44,507 nucleotides of DNA from Deltaproteobacteria bacterium (GTDB lineage Bacteria; Myxococcota_A; Polyangia; Haliangiales; Haliangiaceae). The DNA lies in NCBI GenBank assembly GCA_019237945.1, contig JAFAOG010000409.1:1-44507 (forward strand), read 5' to 3'. This document shows positions 8,540-16,142 of the stretch, one piece after another. Position 1 is the stretch's first letter, and the number at the start of each line of letters is the position of its first letter. The position numbers and the translations under genes were made by a program. The notes beneath the pieces are model-generated. The model was given only the letters and a program-made list of their open reading frames with translations. It was not told the origin of the DNA and did no database searches.

Positions 8540-9333
8540 CAGTGGCACGCGAGGTTCGCGGTGCCGCTCTTGCCGGTCGACGTGCTCCACTGCGCGACGG
8601 CAGTGCCGTCGAACGTGATCGTCAGCGTCGCGCCGCCGAGGAAGTGGTGCGTGACCATGCCGGTCGGGCAGCCGGTCCCGCAGCGCATCAGGTTGACGTC
8701 GTTGCTGCGCGTCGCCGAAGCGCTGCCATTCGACAGCTCGGTCGACCAGTGACCCGCGATCGAGTGGCACTGCGAGGTCGGGTCCCACGTGATCGTGTAC
8801 TGACCGGTGTGGTCGATGTCGTTGCCGAGCGGGCCGACGCCCGAGCCCTGCGTCTGCACCTGCAGCGTGTGCGTCGAGCCGTTGACCGCGTAGGTCGCGT
8901 CGCTGTCGACGTCGAGCGTCGCGCGGTTGACCATGAGATTTGTCGCCGACGCGTGGACGCTGATCGCGCCCGACAGCGAGACGCTTGCGGTCAGGTCGAG
9001 CTCGCCGGTGACGTGCACGAGGCCGCGCGGGCCGGTGCAGTCGTTCAGCGTCAGCGTGACGTTCGAGCCGGTCGACGTCGCGGTCGCACAGCCAGCCGGC
9101 GTGAAGCGCGCGGGCGCGTTCGCGGCGATGTGCGCGGCGACCTGATCGCCGGTGAGCGCGGTGAGGCCTGACATATCGGCGCCGTCGACGCTCGCGGCCA
9201 TCAGGTTGCCTTCCGACTCGACCGAGTCCGACGAGTCGAGCGCGCTCTCGGCGCTGTCGACGTTGGTACCGGCGTTACGAGCGCAACCGATGAGCGAGGT
9301 GCCAAGCAAGACGAAGAGAGAGAGCTGACGCAT
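8539..9333 (-). CDS. Lipoprotein of unknown function, first gene of lipoprotein operon
   Basis: ATG at 9333 is preceded by a perfect AGGAGG at nine bases' distance, which fixes the start. MRQLSLFVLLGTSLIGCARN supplies a signal peptide with lipobox LIGC. The mature part of about 245 residues is Ser/Thr-rich and strand-like (LTLNDCTGPRG, TGELDLTASVSLSG, HHFLGGATLTITFDG), with a few Cys pairs, probably a beta-sandwich or barrel on the outer membrane. No known domain recognised. The gene ends in a TGATG overlap with the hydrolase-like lipoprotein gene. Upstream lies a 148-bp spacer with GGTACC palindromes. Confidence 0.83.
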   Translation of the reverse strand: MRQLSLFVLLGTSLIGCARNAGTNVDSAESALDSSDSVESEGNLMAASVDGADMSGLTALTGDQVAAHIAANAPARFTPAGCATATSTGSNVTLTLNDCTGPRGLVHVTGELDLTASVSLSGAISVHASATNLMVNRATLDVDSDATYAVNGSTHTLQVQTQGSGVGPLGNDIDHTGQYTITWDPTSQCHSIAGHWSTELSNGSASATRSNDVNLMRCGTGCPTGMVTHHFLGGATLTITFDGTAVAQWSTSTGKSGTANLACH

Positions 9334-9413
9334 GGTGATTTGCCTCCTGGGCGGCGACATCCCCTAGAGCAAGCGGCTTGCCGGCGCTAACGCCGCGAAC
9401 GCGCTCGATCGAT

Positions 9414-9470
9414 GGTACCTGCAGGTACCGGCTCCGCGACGGCACCGGCACCCCGCGGTACCGGCACCGG
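9414..9470. repeat. GGTACC-containing palindromes upstream of the lipoprotein operon
   Basis: A perfect 16-bp palindrome (GGTACCTGCAGGTACC, 9414-9429) is followed by GGCACCGG at 9441-9448 and GGTACCGGCACCGG at 9457-9470. The cluster lies between the 5' end of the lipoprotein operon (ATG at 9333) and the 3' end of the VOC gene (9482). It could be an operator, a terminator or a short repeat family. Confidence 0.55.
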
Positions 9471-9481
9471 TGTCCTACATG

Positions 9482-9832
9482 TCATTCCTCGGTGATCTCG
9501 AGGCGATTGCCGAACGGATCCTTCGTGTGGCCGCGGCGGACGCCCGGCAGGTCGTCGGCGTCGCGCCACTCGCAGCCGGCGGCGACCAGGCGCGCGCGCA
9601 CGCTCTCGACATCATCGACCACCAGCGCCGGGTGCACCTTCACGCTGGGCCGCATGTCGGGCTCGATGCCGAGGTGGATGCCGCCCTGAAACCACATGCC
9701 GCCGCGCGCGCGCATCGCCTCCGGCTTGGGGACCTCGACCAGGCCGAGTACCTCGCCGTAGAAGCGCCGCGCCGCCGCCTCGCCGCCGGGCGGGATCGCG
9801 AGCTGCACGTGATCGATGCGCAGGATCTTCAT
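9482..9832 (-). CDS. VOC (glyoxalase/bleomycin-resistance) family protein
   Basis: This 116-residue single VOC domain has paired beta-alpha-beta-beta-beta modules. His8 (IDHVQLAIP), His53 (GIHLGIE) and Glu112 (FGNRLEITE) are positioned as metal ligands. Such proteins act on 2-oxo or dioxygenase substrates, or epimerise acyl-CoAs. Its ATG overlaps the TGA of the enoyl-CoA hydratase gene by four bases (ATGA), so the two are coupled. An acyl-CoA-linked role (epimerase or thiol-adduct chemistry) is therefore more likely than antibiotic resistance, but unproven. Confidence 0.9.
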   Translation of the reverse strand: MKILRIDHVQLAIPPGGEAAARRFYGEVLGLVEVPKPEAMRARGGMWFQGGIHLGIEPDMRPSVKVHPALVVDDVESVRARLVAAGCEWRDADDLPGVRRGHTKDPFGNRLEITEE

Positions 9833-10590
9833 CGGCCCTTCCACACGGGCTTGCGCTTGCCCAGGAACGCGGCGATGCCTTCCGCCGCATCCTCGAGCTG
9901 TAGCACCCGGCCGAGCTCGCCCTGCAAGTAGCGCAGCGCCGGCTCGAGCTCCATGTCCTGCGACGCGTAGAACGCGTGGAGGCCGAGCGCGATCGCGGCC
10001 GGCGACTTCTCGGCGAGCGACTCGGCGAGCGCGCGCGTCTCCGCCTGCAGCTTGTCGGCCGGGACGACACGCGTGACGAGCCCGCACGCGAGAGCCTCTT
10101 GCGCGTCGAGCTTGCGGCCGGTCAGCATCATGTCGAGCGTCTTCTTGCGGCCGACCGAGCGCGTGATCTCGGCGGTGATCATCATCGGCCACAGCCCGAC
10201 GCTGATCTCGGTCGTGCCGAACACGGCCGTCTCGGCGGCGACGACGATGTCGCACGCGACCATCAGTCCGAGGCCGCCCGCGAGCGCGGGCCCATTGACC
10301 ATCGCAATGATCGGCTTGCCGAGGTCGTGCATTGCGAGCAGCAGCTCGGGGAGCGTCGCGACCGGGCCGCCGCCCTGCGTTTGCATCGCGGACAGGTCGC
10401 CGCCCGCCGAGAACACCGGGCCCGCGCCGGTGAGCACGACGACGCGGTTGCCGGCGTTGGCCTTGATCGCCGCGAGCGCCGCGACGAGCTCGCCGCAGGT
10501 CGACGGGCCGATCGGGTTGCGCTTGTCGGGACGGTTCAGCGTGATCGTCGCGATCGGACCGGCGTCATCGACGAGGATCGTCTCGGGCAT
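9829..10590 (-). CDS. Enoyl-CoA hydratase/isomerase (crotonase) family protein
   Basis: The 253-residue product is of standard crotonase length. It has the CoA-binding and oxyanion loops FSAGGDLSAM and NGPALAGGLGL, and the active-site TTEISVGLWP with Glu128 matching the second catalytic Glu of hydratases. The position of the first catalytic Glu is Gly108, so simple hydratase activity is doubtful; isomerase, dehydratase-like or other crotonase chemistry is possible. ATG at 10590 is chosen because MPETILVDD matches the family N-terminus; no ribosome-binding site is obvious. It is divergent from an outer-membrane protein gene starting about 45 bp away. Confidence 0.93.
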   Translation of the reverse strand: MPETILVDDAGPIATITLNRPDKRNPIGPSTCGELVAALAAIKANAGNRVVVLTGAGPVFSAGGDLSAMQTQGGGPVATLPELLLAMHDLGKPIIAMVNGPALAGGLGLMVACDIVVAAETAVFGTTEISVGLWPMMITAEITRSVGRKKTLDMMLTGRKLDAQEALACGLVTRVVPADKLQAETRALAESLAEKSPAAIALGLHAFYASQDMELEPALRYLQGELGRVLQLEDAAEGIAAFLGKRKPVWKGR

Positions 10591-10635
10591 GGCGCGTGTG
10601 TAACATGCAACCAGATGCGTGTTACGCTCGCGGCC

Positions 10636-11586
10636 ATGCGGGGGTTCATCGCGCTCGCGATCGTCGCGGCGACAGCGGCACCGGCGGCCGCTGATCCGAA
10701 CGATCTCGTGCTGTCGCGCCTCGGCACGCGCATCACCGATACGAACGGGATGCTGACCGGCGTCGTCGGCGAGAACCTGGAGTTCCGCGAGCTCTCGAGC
10801 CAGCTCGGCGTCGTGCTCGCCCCGCACCTGCTGACGCCCGCCGATACGAACGGCTTCGGCGGCTTCCAGATGACGGTCGATTACGCGTCGACGACGATCG
10901 ATGCGAGCGCCCCGTACTGGCGCGTGCGCGACGGTGGCACCGCCTCGTCGATGACGACGATCGGCTTCTTCGCGCGCAAGGGCATGTGGTTCCCGGTGCC
11001 GTCGTTCGAGGTCGCCGCGGGCGCCGTGCACCTCGTCGAGTCGCACACGTGGGCCGCGCAGCTCTACGCGAAGCTCGCCCTGCACGAGGGCTATCACGAC
11101 CTCCCGCTGCCATCGCTCGCGGTGCGCGGCGGCGTGTCGCGCATGATGAACCAGCGCGAGCTCGACCTGACCGTCGCGTCGGTCGATGCGATCGTCTCGA
11201 AGCACATCGGCGTCGGCGGCACGTGGCGCTTCGATCCGTACGCGGGCTGGAACGTCCTGTTCATCATCCCGCGCTCGCAGGTCCTCGACCCGACGCCGAA
11301 CATCGACTCGACGCAGCCCGGCCAGAACAACGACTCGCTGCTCAACTTCACGTTCAAGGATCAGCAGGACATCATCCGCCAGCGCTTCTTCGCCGGCGCG
11401 AAGCTGCAGTACTACATCTTCCAGTTCACGCTCGAATTCCAGTACGCGCTCAAAGGCAGCTCGGTCGATGACCGCGCGGGCACGAACATGCCATGCGTCG
11501 AGAATTCGACGACCAGCGTGTGCGACGCGAAGGATGCCGCGAAGGCGCAGCGCACGCTCGCGCTGTCCGCCGGCTTCGAATTCTAG
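10636..11586 (+). CDS. Predicted outer-membrane beta-barrel protein
   Basis: MRGFIALAIVAATAAPAAA is a clean Sec signal peptide ending in an AAA cleavage motif; an in-frame ATG at 10615 would add seven residues. The mature part of about 297 residues alternates polar and aromatic/hydrophobic residues in strand-like blocks (FGGFQMTVDYAS, TIGFFARKGMWF, KLQYYIFQFTLEFQYAL). It ends in LALSAGFEF, with the C-terminal Phe typical of BAM-assembled barrels. Substrate or role unknown. The stop codon lies within a perfect 8-bp hairpin. Confidence 0.85.
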   Translation: MRGFIALAIVAATAAPAAADPNDLVLSRLGTRITDTNGMLTGVVGENLEFRELSSQLGVVLAPHLLTPADTNGFGGFQMTVDYASTTIDASAPYWRVRDGGTASSMTTIGFFARKGMWFPVPSFEVAAGAVHLVESHTWAAQLYAKLALHEGYHDLPLPSLAVRGGVSRMMNQRELDLTVASVDAIVSKHIGVGGTWRFDPYAGWNVLFIIPRSQVLDPTPNIDSTQPGQNNDSLLNFTFKDQQDIIRQRFFAGAKLQYYIFQFTLEFQYALKGSSVDDRAGTNMPCVENSTTSVCDAKDAAKAQRTLALSAGFEF

Positions 11587-11600
11587 CCTCACGGCTAGAA
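11581..11600 (+). terminator. Hairpin at the end of the outer-membrane protein gene
   Basis: TTCTAGCC-TCAC-GGCTAGAA forms a perfect 8-bp stem with a tetraloop and includes the TAG stop. CTTCTC follows instead of a full T-tract, so termination is likely but may be partial. Confidence 0.5.
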
Positions 11601-11619
11601 CTTCTCATCCTGGAGTTTC

Positions 11620-11630
11620 GCCCTTCGGGC
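11620..11630 (-). terminator. Hairpin downstream of the FHA regulator gene
   Basis: GCCC-TTC-GGGC sits directly beyond the TGA of the minus-strand regulator gene. Read on that strand it is followed by GAAACTCC. It lies between two convergent genes and may stop transcription from the right. Confidence 0.35.
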
Positions 11631-12467
11631 TCACGGGTCTCGCGGCACGACGCGCAGCCGATACCCGACGCCGCGCTTGACCTCGATCAGGTCGCCGATG
11701 TCCGCCTTGAGCAGCGCGCGGCGCACGCGGCGCACGAGCTGGCGCACGTGATCGTCGCCGGGATCCGAGACGTCGAGCGACAGCCGCATCAGCTCGTTCA
11801 TCGCGACGTAGCCGCGGTCGCCCTCGGGCTTGCCGGCGTCCTCGCGCATTCGCTGGACGAGCAGCGCCATCAGCTCGTACTGCGGCGTCGTCAGCTGCAC
11901 GGGGCGCCCCGCGATCACGGCCACGCCGCCGCCGCCGCCGCGCGGCGCTTGCAGCTCGATCGAAACCGTCGTGCGGCGCACCGGCAGTGGCTGCGTCGTC
12001 GCGGCCGGCGCACGCAAGGTCGGCACGTCGATGCGCTCCGGCTGCGGAGGAAGCGGCACCTCGGTCGTCACGAAGAAGAACTCGATGTCGCCGAAGCGCA
12101 CGCGGTCGCCGCTCGCGAGTGGCTGCTCGAGCACCGGCTTGTCGTTGACGAAGGTGCCGGAGCTCGACTCCGCATCCTTGACGTACCAGCGGTCGCGCTT
12201 CTCGAGCTGCGCATGGGCGCGCGAGACGCTGGGCTCGACGATGACGAGGCCGTGCGAGATGTCGGCGCGGCCGATCGGCGTGCGGGGTGCATCGAGCTGA
12301 TGGGCCTGTCCCCACACGTCGATCAGAGCGGCATCGCCGGTGCGCTTCGTGCGGAGCTGGAGCTGCTGCGGCGCGATCGCGACCGAGCTCTCGAGCTGCT
12401 CGCTGCACGTCTCGCACAGGACGCCCGCGGTGGCGCCCCGTACCCGGCAGATGACACACGACGTCAC
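11631..12467 (-). CDS. Zinc ribbon - FHA - winged-helix transcriptional regulator
   Basis: Starting from GTG, the 278-residue protein begins with a four-cysteine motif (C4-x2-C7-x10-C18-x2-C21) like a small zinc ribbon. A forkhead-associated domain follows at about 60-130 (PIGRADISHG, SVSRAHAQLE, SSSGTFVNDK), which recognises phosphothreonine. An OmpR/PhoB-type winged helix lies at about 185-275 (LTTPQYELMALLVQRM, DDHVRQLVRRVRRALL, EVKRGVGYRLR). This would couple Ser/Thr kinase output to promoter binding, and three such kinases lie in this window. A receiver domain is absent. The domain order is rarely seen in textbook regulators. Target unknown. Confidence 0.9.
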   Translation of the reverse strand: MTSCVICRVRGATAGVLCETCSEQLESSVAIAPQQLQLRTKRTGDAALIDVWGQAHQLDAPRTPIGRADISHGLVIVEPSVSRAHAQLEKRDRWYVKDAESSSGTFVNDKPVLEQPLASGDRVRFGDIEFFFVTTEVPLPPQPERIDVPTLRAPAATTQPLPVRRTTVSIELQAPRGGGGGVAVIAGRPVQLTTPQYELMALLVQRMREDAGKPEGDRGYVAMNELMRLSLDVSDPGDDHVRQLVRRVRRALLKADIGDLIEVKRGVGYRLRVVPRDP

Positions 12468-12523
12468 TGAGGCCAGTGTCGCACGACGCGTACGTCCAGA
12501 GGCATGGTTGGTGGGGTAGCTAC

Positions 12524-12907
12524 CTAGTTGACGATCACGGTGCCGTTGAAGCCGTGCGGCACGCAGTGGAAGCCGTACATGCCGGTCTGCGTGAACATCA
12601 GGCACGTCGTCGCGCCGAACGTCACGTTGAGGCCCGGATCCGCGATCGTCGAATCGGTCGGGTTGTGACCCGGCGCGACGTTGTGATCGACCGCGGGCAT
12701 GAACTTCACGACCTGCCCCTGATTGATCGTGACCATCTGCGGCGAGTACATGAAGCCGCTGGTCGTCACGGTCGCCGCGGGCGTCGCCGGGCACGACACC
12801 ATCTGCACCGTCGCGGCCGCCCCGTCGTGCGACGACGACGCGTCGGGAGTCTTCGAGTCGCCACCACAGGCCGCCAGCGCCACCGCGCACAGAACGAATC
12901 GCATCAT
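12524..12907 (-). CDS. Cupredoxin-like lipoprotein
   Basis: A 127-residue precursor with MMRFVLCAVALAACGGDS; the last Cys of this segment is the likely lipidation site. The mature part carries plastocyanin-like features: INQGQVVKF, His75 in AVDHNVAPGH, and YGFHCVPHGFNGT near the C-terminus with Cys115 and His118. These are the usual type 1 copper ligands, but no axial Met follows the last His, so the site may be altered (green/red type) or non-metallated. It could carry electrons or store copper on the envelope. It is 13 bp downstream of the lytic transglycosylase gene and 56 bp upstream of the FHA regulator on the same strand. Confidence 0.85.
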   Translation of the reverse strand: MMRFVLCAVALAACGGDSKTPDASSSHDGAAATVQMVSCPATPAATVTTSGFMYSPQMVTINQGQVVKFMPAVDHNVAPGHNPTDSTIADPGLNVTFGATTCLMFTQTGMYGFHCVPHGFNGTVIVN

Positions 12908-12920
12908 GCGCGCCAGCCTA

Positions 12921-14903
12921 TCACTCGACCTGCGACGGGTGTGTGACGGGCGCCCCACCGCCGTTGCTCGACCCGGCGTCGCCGGTGCGCGGCGGAACCG
13001 GCTTGCCCCGGCGGGCGCGCGGCGTCTTCTTCCACTGCTCGTCGGCACGCGCGGAGCGGCCGGGGTCGCTCACCGAGTACACGATGATCTTCTGACCGGG
13101 CTCGAGCGTCGTGTCGTACGAGATCTGGTTGATGCGCGCGAGGTCGTGCGACGTCATGCCGTACTTCTTCGCGACGTCGGCGAGCTTCTCCTTCGCCTTG
13201 CAGATGTACTCGCTGCGCACGCGGCCGGTACGCGCCTCGGCGAGGTCGAGGTGCTCCTCCGAGCCGCGCGTCACGACGACCAGCTGTTCATCGTCGAGCA
13301 GCGACACGTGGTGCTTGTCGGCGTCGAAGTCCTCGGCGACGAACGCCTGCAGCACCATCTTCGCGTGCAGCTTGCCGCCGTCGTCGAGCGCGTTCCACGC
13401 GATCAGGTCCGCCTGCTTTGCCCCGAGCGCCTTCGCGACGCTCGCGAGCGTGTCGCCGGCGACGACGCGATAGAACACGCGCTTCTTGCCTTCGACGACG
13501 AGATCCTTTTCGGGCACGGCGACGATCAGCTGCTCGCCGTCCTTCTGATCGATCCCCGAGCCGAGCAGCTTGGCCTTCGCCTTCGCCTTGTTCTTTGCGC
13601 GCTGCTCCTCGGAGATCCGCGGCACGACCAGCACGGTCCCGCCTTCGAGCTCGCTCTCGCGCGCGACGTCGTTGAGCTTGCGCAGCTGGCCGAGCGAGAT
13701 GCCGAACGTCGTCGCGACATCCTCGAACCGCTCGCCGTGCGCCATCACGTAGGCGTCGTAGCCGTCCCAGTCGGTCTGCAGCTCGACGAGCTTGCGCCCG
13801 AAATCGGCCTTGCTGCCGACCGGCACGCGCACGGTATAGCCCTGCTCGCCCGGCGGCGTGCGGCCGTGGCGCAGCTGCGGATTGAGGCGCTTGATGTCGG
13901 CCTCGTTGCAGCCGGCCGCGCGCGCGATCACGGCGAGCGACATCGACGTCGGCACGGTGACCTCGTCCCACGCCTCGGGCGTCGACTCCTTGACCTTGTC
14001 GTAGCCGAACAGCGCGCGGTTGTGGCCGACGATCGCGGCCGCCAGCACCTTCGGCGTGTACAGGCACGTCTCCCACGGCAGCCCGTTCTCGTACTCGCAC
14101 AGCGCGTAGTAGTCGTTCGTGTTGTAGCGAGCGATCGAGCGCAGCGCGGCGCCGTAGCCGACGTTGAACGCGGCCAGCGCCATCTCCCAGTTGCCGAACC
14201 GCTGGTAGAGATCGGCGAAGTAGTCCATCTGCGCGATCGTCGAGCGCAGCGGATCGCGCCGCTCGTCGACCCAGTGGTCCTCGCGCAGGCCGTAGATCTT
14301 CCCGCCCTGCGGCATGAACTGCCAGATGCCGAGCGCACCCGCACTCGACGAGTCCCCCGGATCGTAGGAGGACTCGATCATCGAGTCGTACAACAGATCT
14401 TCCGGCAGGTGCGCGGCGCGCAGGTGCGAGATGATCATGTCGCGATAGCGGCCCTGCGCCTCGAGCCAGCTCGTCATGATCGAGCGGCCGCGCGGATCGT
14501 CCTTGTAGAACACGAGGTAGTCGATCAGCCGCGGTGACCACGTCACGGGCAGGTCGGGCATCTCGAGCTTGTCGAGCCACGGCAGATCGGGACGCAGCTC
14601 GGTGCCGCGCGTCGGCTTTCTGTGCACGCTCGCCTCGACGCGACTCGGTGCCGGCTGGCGCTCGTCGAGCCACGGCGACTGGCCGGGCTTGGGGAACAGC
14701 TCGAGATCGATCTCGCGCATCTGATCGGCGGGCCGCTCGCACGACTCGCCGACGCCACAGCCGCGGATGTTCCGCCGCGCGTCCTGATCCTGCTTCAGCA
14801 CCGGCTCTTCCGCGGGGACTGGCGGCGCCGGCTGGGTGCCCGGATGCACGGGCTGAGCGAAGGCTTGCGTCGTGAACACGGCCACGAAGGCGAGCGCGCG
14901 CAT
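12921..14903 (-). CDS. LysM-containing membrane-bound lytic transglycosylase (MltD-like)
   Basis: MRALAFVAVFTTQAFA is a signal peptide on a 660-residue precursor. The SLT domain is around residues 170-310: DLLYDSMIESSYDPG holds the catalytic Glu, then SAGALGIWQFMP, NWEMALAAFNVGYG and TCLYTPKVLAAAIVGHN. Such enzymes cleave the MurNAc-GlcNAc bond to give 1,6-anhydro ends. LysM-like peptidoglycan-binding modules follow: MAHGERFEDVATTFGI, RVVAGDTLASVAKALGA and CKAKEKLADVAKKYGM. The tail is basic and Pro/Gly-rich. A role in wall remodelling for growth or predation is plausible. It is divergent from the tatA-like gene across a 106-bp spacer. Confidence 0.93.
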   Translation of the reverse strand: MRALAFVAVFTTQAFAQPVHPGTQPAPPVPAEEPVLKQDQDARRNIRGCGVGESCERPADQMREIDLELFPKPGQSPWLDERQPAPSRVEASVHRKPTRGTELRPDLPWLDKLEMPDLPVTWSPRLIDYLVFYKDDPRGRSIMTSWLEAQGRYRDMIISHLRAAHLPEDLLYDSMIESSYDPGDSSSAGALGIWQFMPQGGKIYGLREDHWVDERRDPLRSTIAQMDYFADLYQRFGNWEMALAAFNVGYGAALRSIARYNTNDYYALCEYENGLPWETCLYTPKVLAAAIVGHNRALFGYDKVKESTPEAWDEVTVPTSMSLAVIARAAGCNEADIKRLNPQLRHGRTPPGEQGYTVRVPVGSKADFGRKLVELQTDWDGYDAYVMAHGERFEDVATTFGISLGQLRKLNDVARESELEGGTVLVVPRISEEQRAKNKAKAKAKLLGSGIDQKDGEQLIVAVPEKDLVVEGKKRVFYRVVAGDTLASVAKALGAKQADLIAWNALDDGGKLHAKMVLQAFVAEDFDADKHHVSLLDDEQLVVVTRGSEEHLDLAEARTGRVRSEYICKAKEKLADVAKKYGMTSHDLARINQISYDTTLEPGQKIIVYSVSDPGRSARADEQWKKTPRARRGKPVPPRTGDAGSSNGGGAPVTHPSQVE

Positions 14904-15009
14904 GGCCCGAACATAGGTGCCAATCGCCGCTTTCACCAAGTTTTCAGGGAGTTTTTCGGGCGCCGGGCCATTCGGTGCTACAGTCGCTGGCACCTAAAGG
15001 AGACCTGTC

Positions 15010-15264
15010 ATGCCCGGTATGGGCGAGCTCATCGTGATCCTCTTGATCGTCCTCGTCGTGTTCGGCGCCAACAAGCTGCCGGGCATCGGCGATGCGCTCG
15101 GTCGCAGCATCAAGAACTTCAAGAAGGCGTCGGCCGGCGACGACGAACCGGCCACCAAGCAGGTCTCCAGCGGCGCGGCGCAGAAGCAGATCGAAGGCGC
15201 GGGTGATGACGACGAGGAGTGGGAAGAGGTCGTCGTCCGGCGCAAGAAGAAGAAGGAAGCCTGA
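15010..15264 (+). CDS. tatA: Twin-arginine translocase subunit TatA/TatE family
   Basis: The 84-residue protein has the TatA plan: an N-terminal membrane helix ([15 protein letters not shown]), the hinge FGANKLP, an amphipathic helix with [14 protein letters not shown], and a charged tail ending in KKKKEA. TatA oligomers form the pathway for folded proteins. An AAGGAG lies a few bases before the ATG. No tatB or tatC is nearby, so the rest of the Tat system must be encoded elsewhere, as is common for stand-alone tatA copies. Confidence 0.95.
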   Translation: MPGMGELIVILLIVLVVFGANKLPGIGDALGRSIKNFKKASAGDDEPATKQVSSGAAQKQIEGAGDDDEEWEEVVVRRKKKKEA

Positions 15265-15274
15265 ACCCTCTGGC

Positions 15275-15301
15275 CTTTGGGCCCTTTGGGCTCTTTGGGG
15301 C
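15275..15301. repeat. Three 9-bp tandem repeats between convergent genes
   Basis: CTTTGGGCC, CTTTGGGCT and CTTTGGGGC follow each other directly after the tatA stop. GCCC-TTT-GGGC within them can fold, so the block may act as a terminator for tatA and for the convergent gene ending at 15314. Confidence 0.6.
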
Positions 15302-15313
15302 TAACCTTCCGAG

Positions 15314-16075
15314 CTAGGCGCGCGGTCGCGTCGAGACGTTCGCGAGCACCTCGGATGCGTGCTTGCGCAGCGGCTCCGGCAGCGAGTGATCCGCCGCGAT
15401 CTCGTTCAGATCGGGTGCGCGCAGCGTCGTCGCGATCCGGATCGCGTCGGCGAGCGGCGTCGCGGGGTTGAGCACGAGCGCGCGCTTGACCGCGTGGCGC
15501 ACGGACCACCGCGGGTGCGCGGCGATCTTCGCGAGCGACTCCGGCACCGCCGGCCGCATCGACGCCATCTTCATGACGTCCTGCTCGGTGACGTGCGGGT
15601 TGTCGAGCAGGATCGCGACGACCATCGGGTGCGGATCGCGCAGCAGGAGCAGCAGCTTGTCGCGGCGGTTCGTGCGGGCAAGCGCCTTGCGCTCCCCGAG
15701 CGTCAGCGGCCGGTCGGCCGGGCGCAGCGGGCGCTCCGCCCCGAGCTGCTTTTCGAGCTGGGCGGGGAGCTGGCCCTGCGGCGACGCGCTGAGGAACAGC
15801 CGTGCGACCGCCGGCAGGCCGCGCTCGGTGGCCGCCTCGTACAGGCGCTTCTTGGTCTCGTAGGAGAGTCCCGGATCTGCGACGGCGTGGGTGATCGTCT
15901 CGACGGCCTCCACGGCGTCCGCATCGTCGACGGCATGGACCCGCGCGATGATCGCGGCCAGGGCCTCGACCCAGGCGGCGGGTTCCCCCTGACCCAGTGC
16001 GGAGACCAGCGCGAGGACGCGCATCCGGGGTTCGCGGATCGCACGCAGGCGCGCGATGATCAGGTCCGGCCCCAC
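15314..16075 (-). CDS. Helical-repeat (HEAT/LRV-like) protein, unknown function
   Basis: From GTG at 16075 the product is 253 residues, mostly helical, with no signal peptide. The C-terminal half repeats a unit of about 24-25 residues (ILLDNPHVTEQDVMKMAS, SLAKIAAHPRWSVRHAV, LVLNPATPLADAIRIA, EIAADHSLPEPLRKHA). This recalls leucine-rich-variant or HEAT arrays. These usually bind proteins; no enzyme motif is seen. The start region is GTG-only because the longer frame runs into the shared promoter of the divergent PhaR-type gene. An internal ATG (MRVLALVS) is also possible. Confidence 0.8.
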   Translation of the reverse strand: MGPDLIIARLRAIREPRMRVLALVSALGQGEPAAWVEALAAIIARVHAVDDADAVEAVETITHAVADPGLSYETKKRLYEAATERGLPAVARLFLSASPQGQLPAQLEKQLGAERPLRPADRPLTLGERKALARTNRRDKLLLLLRDPHPMVVAILLDNPHVTEQDVMKMASMRPAVPESLAKIAAHPRWSVRHAVKRALVLNPATPLADAIRIATTLRAPDLNEIAADHSLPEPLRKHASEVLANVSTRPRA

Positions 16076-16097
16076 ACGAGCATTGTGGCACGTTGAG

Positions 16098-16120
16098 GTT
16101 ATTACGCGCTGCGTGATAAC
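16098..16120. promoter_or_regulatory. Dyad in the PhaR-type promoter region
   Basis: GTTATTACGC-GCT-GCGTGATAAC has 10-bp arms matching at nine positions. It overlaps a second dyad (TGATAAC...GTAATCA, 16114-16130). TTGAGG at 16093 and GATAAC at 16115 could form a sigma-70-type promoter with a 16-bp spacer reading toward the ATG at 16143. PhaR proteins often repress their own gene, so an operator is likely; the binding protein is inferred. Confidence 0.6.
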
Positions 16121-16142
16121 GTTGTAATCATTAAGGAGAGTC

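Noticed and set aside
9414-9470. GGTACC palindromes as ends of an insertion sequence
   Set aside because: There is no transposase gene or target-site duplication around them and both flanking genes are complete.
11606-11630. Shared string TGGAGTTTCGCCC at about 11611 and 42092
   Set aside because: Only 13 bp in unrelated contexts; likely chance or part of a terminator-like stem at the first site.
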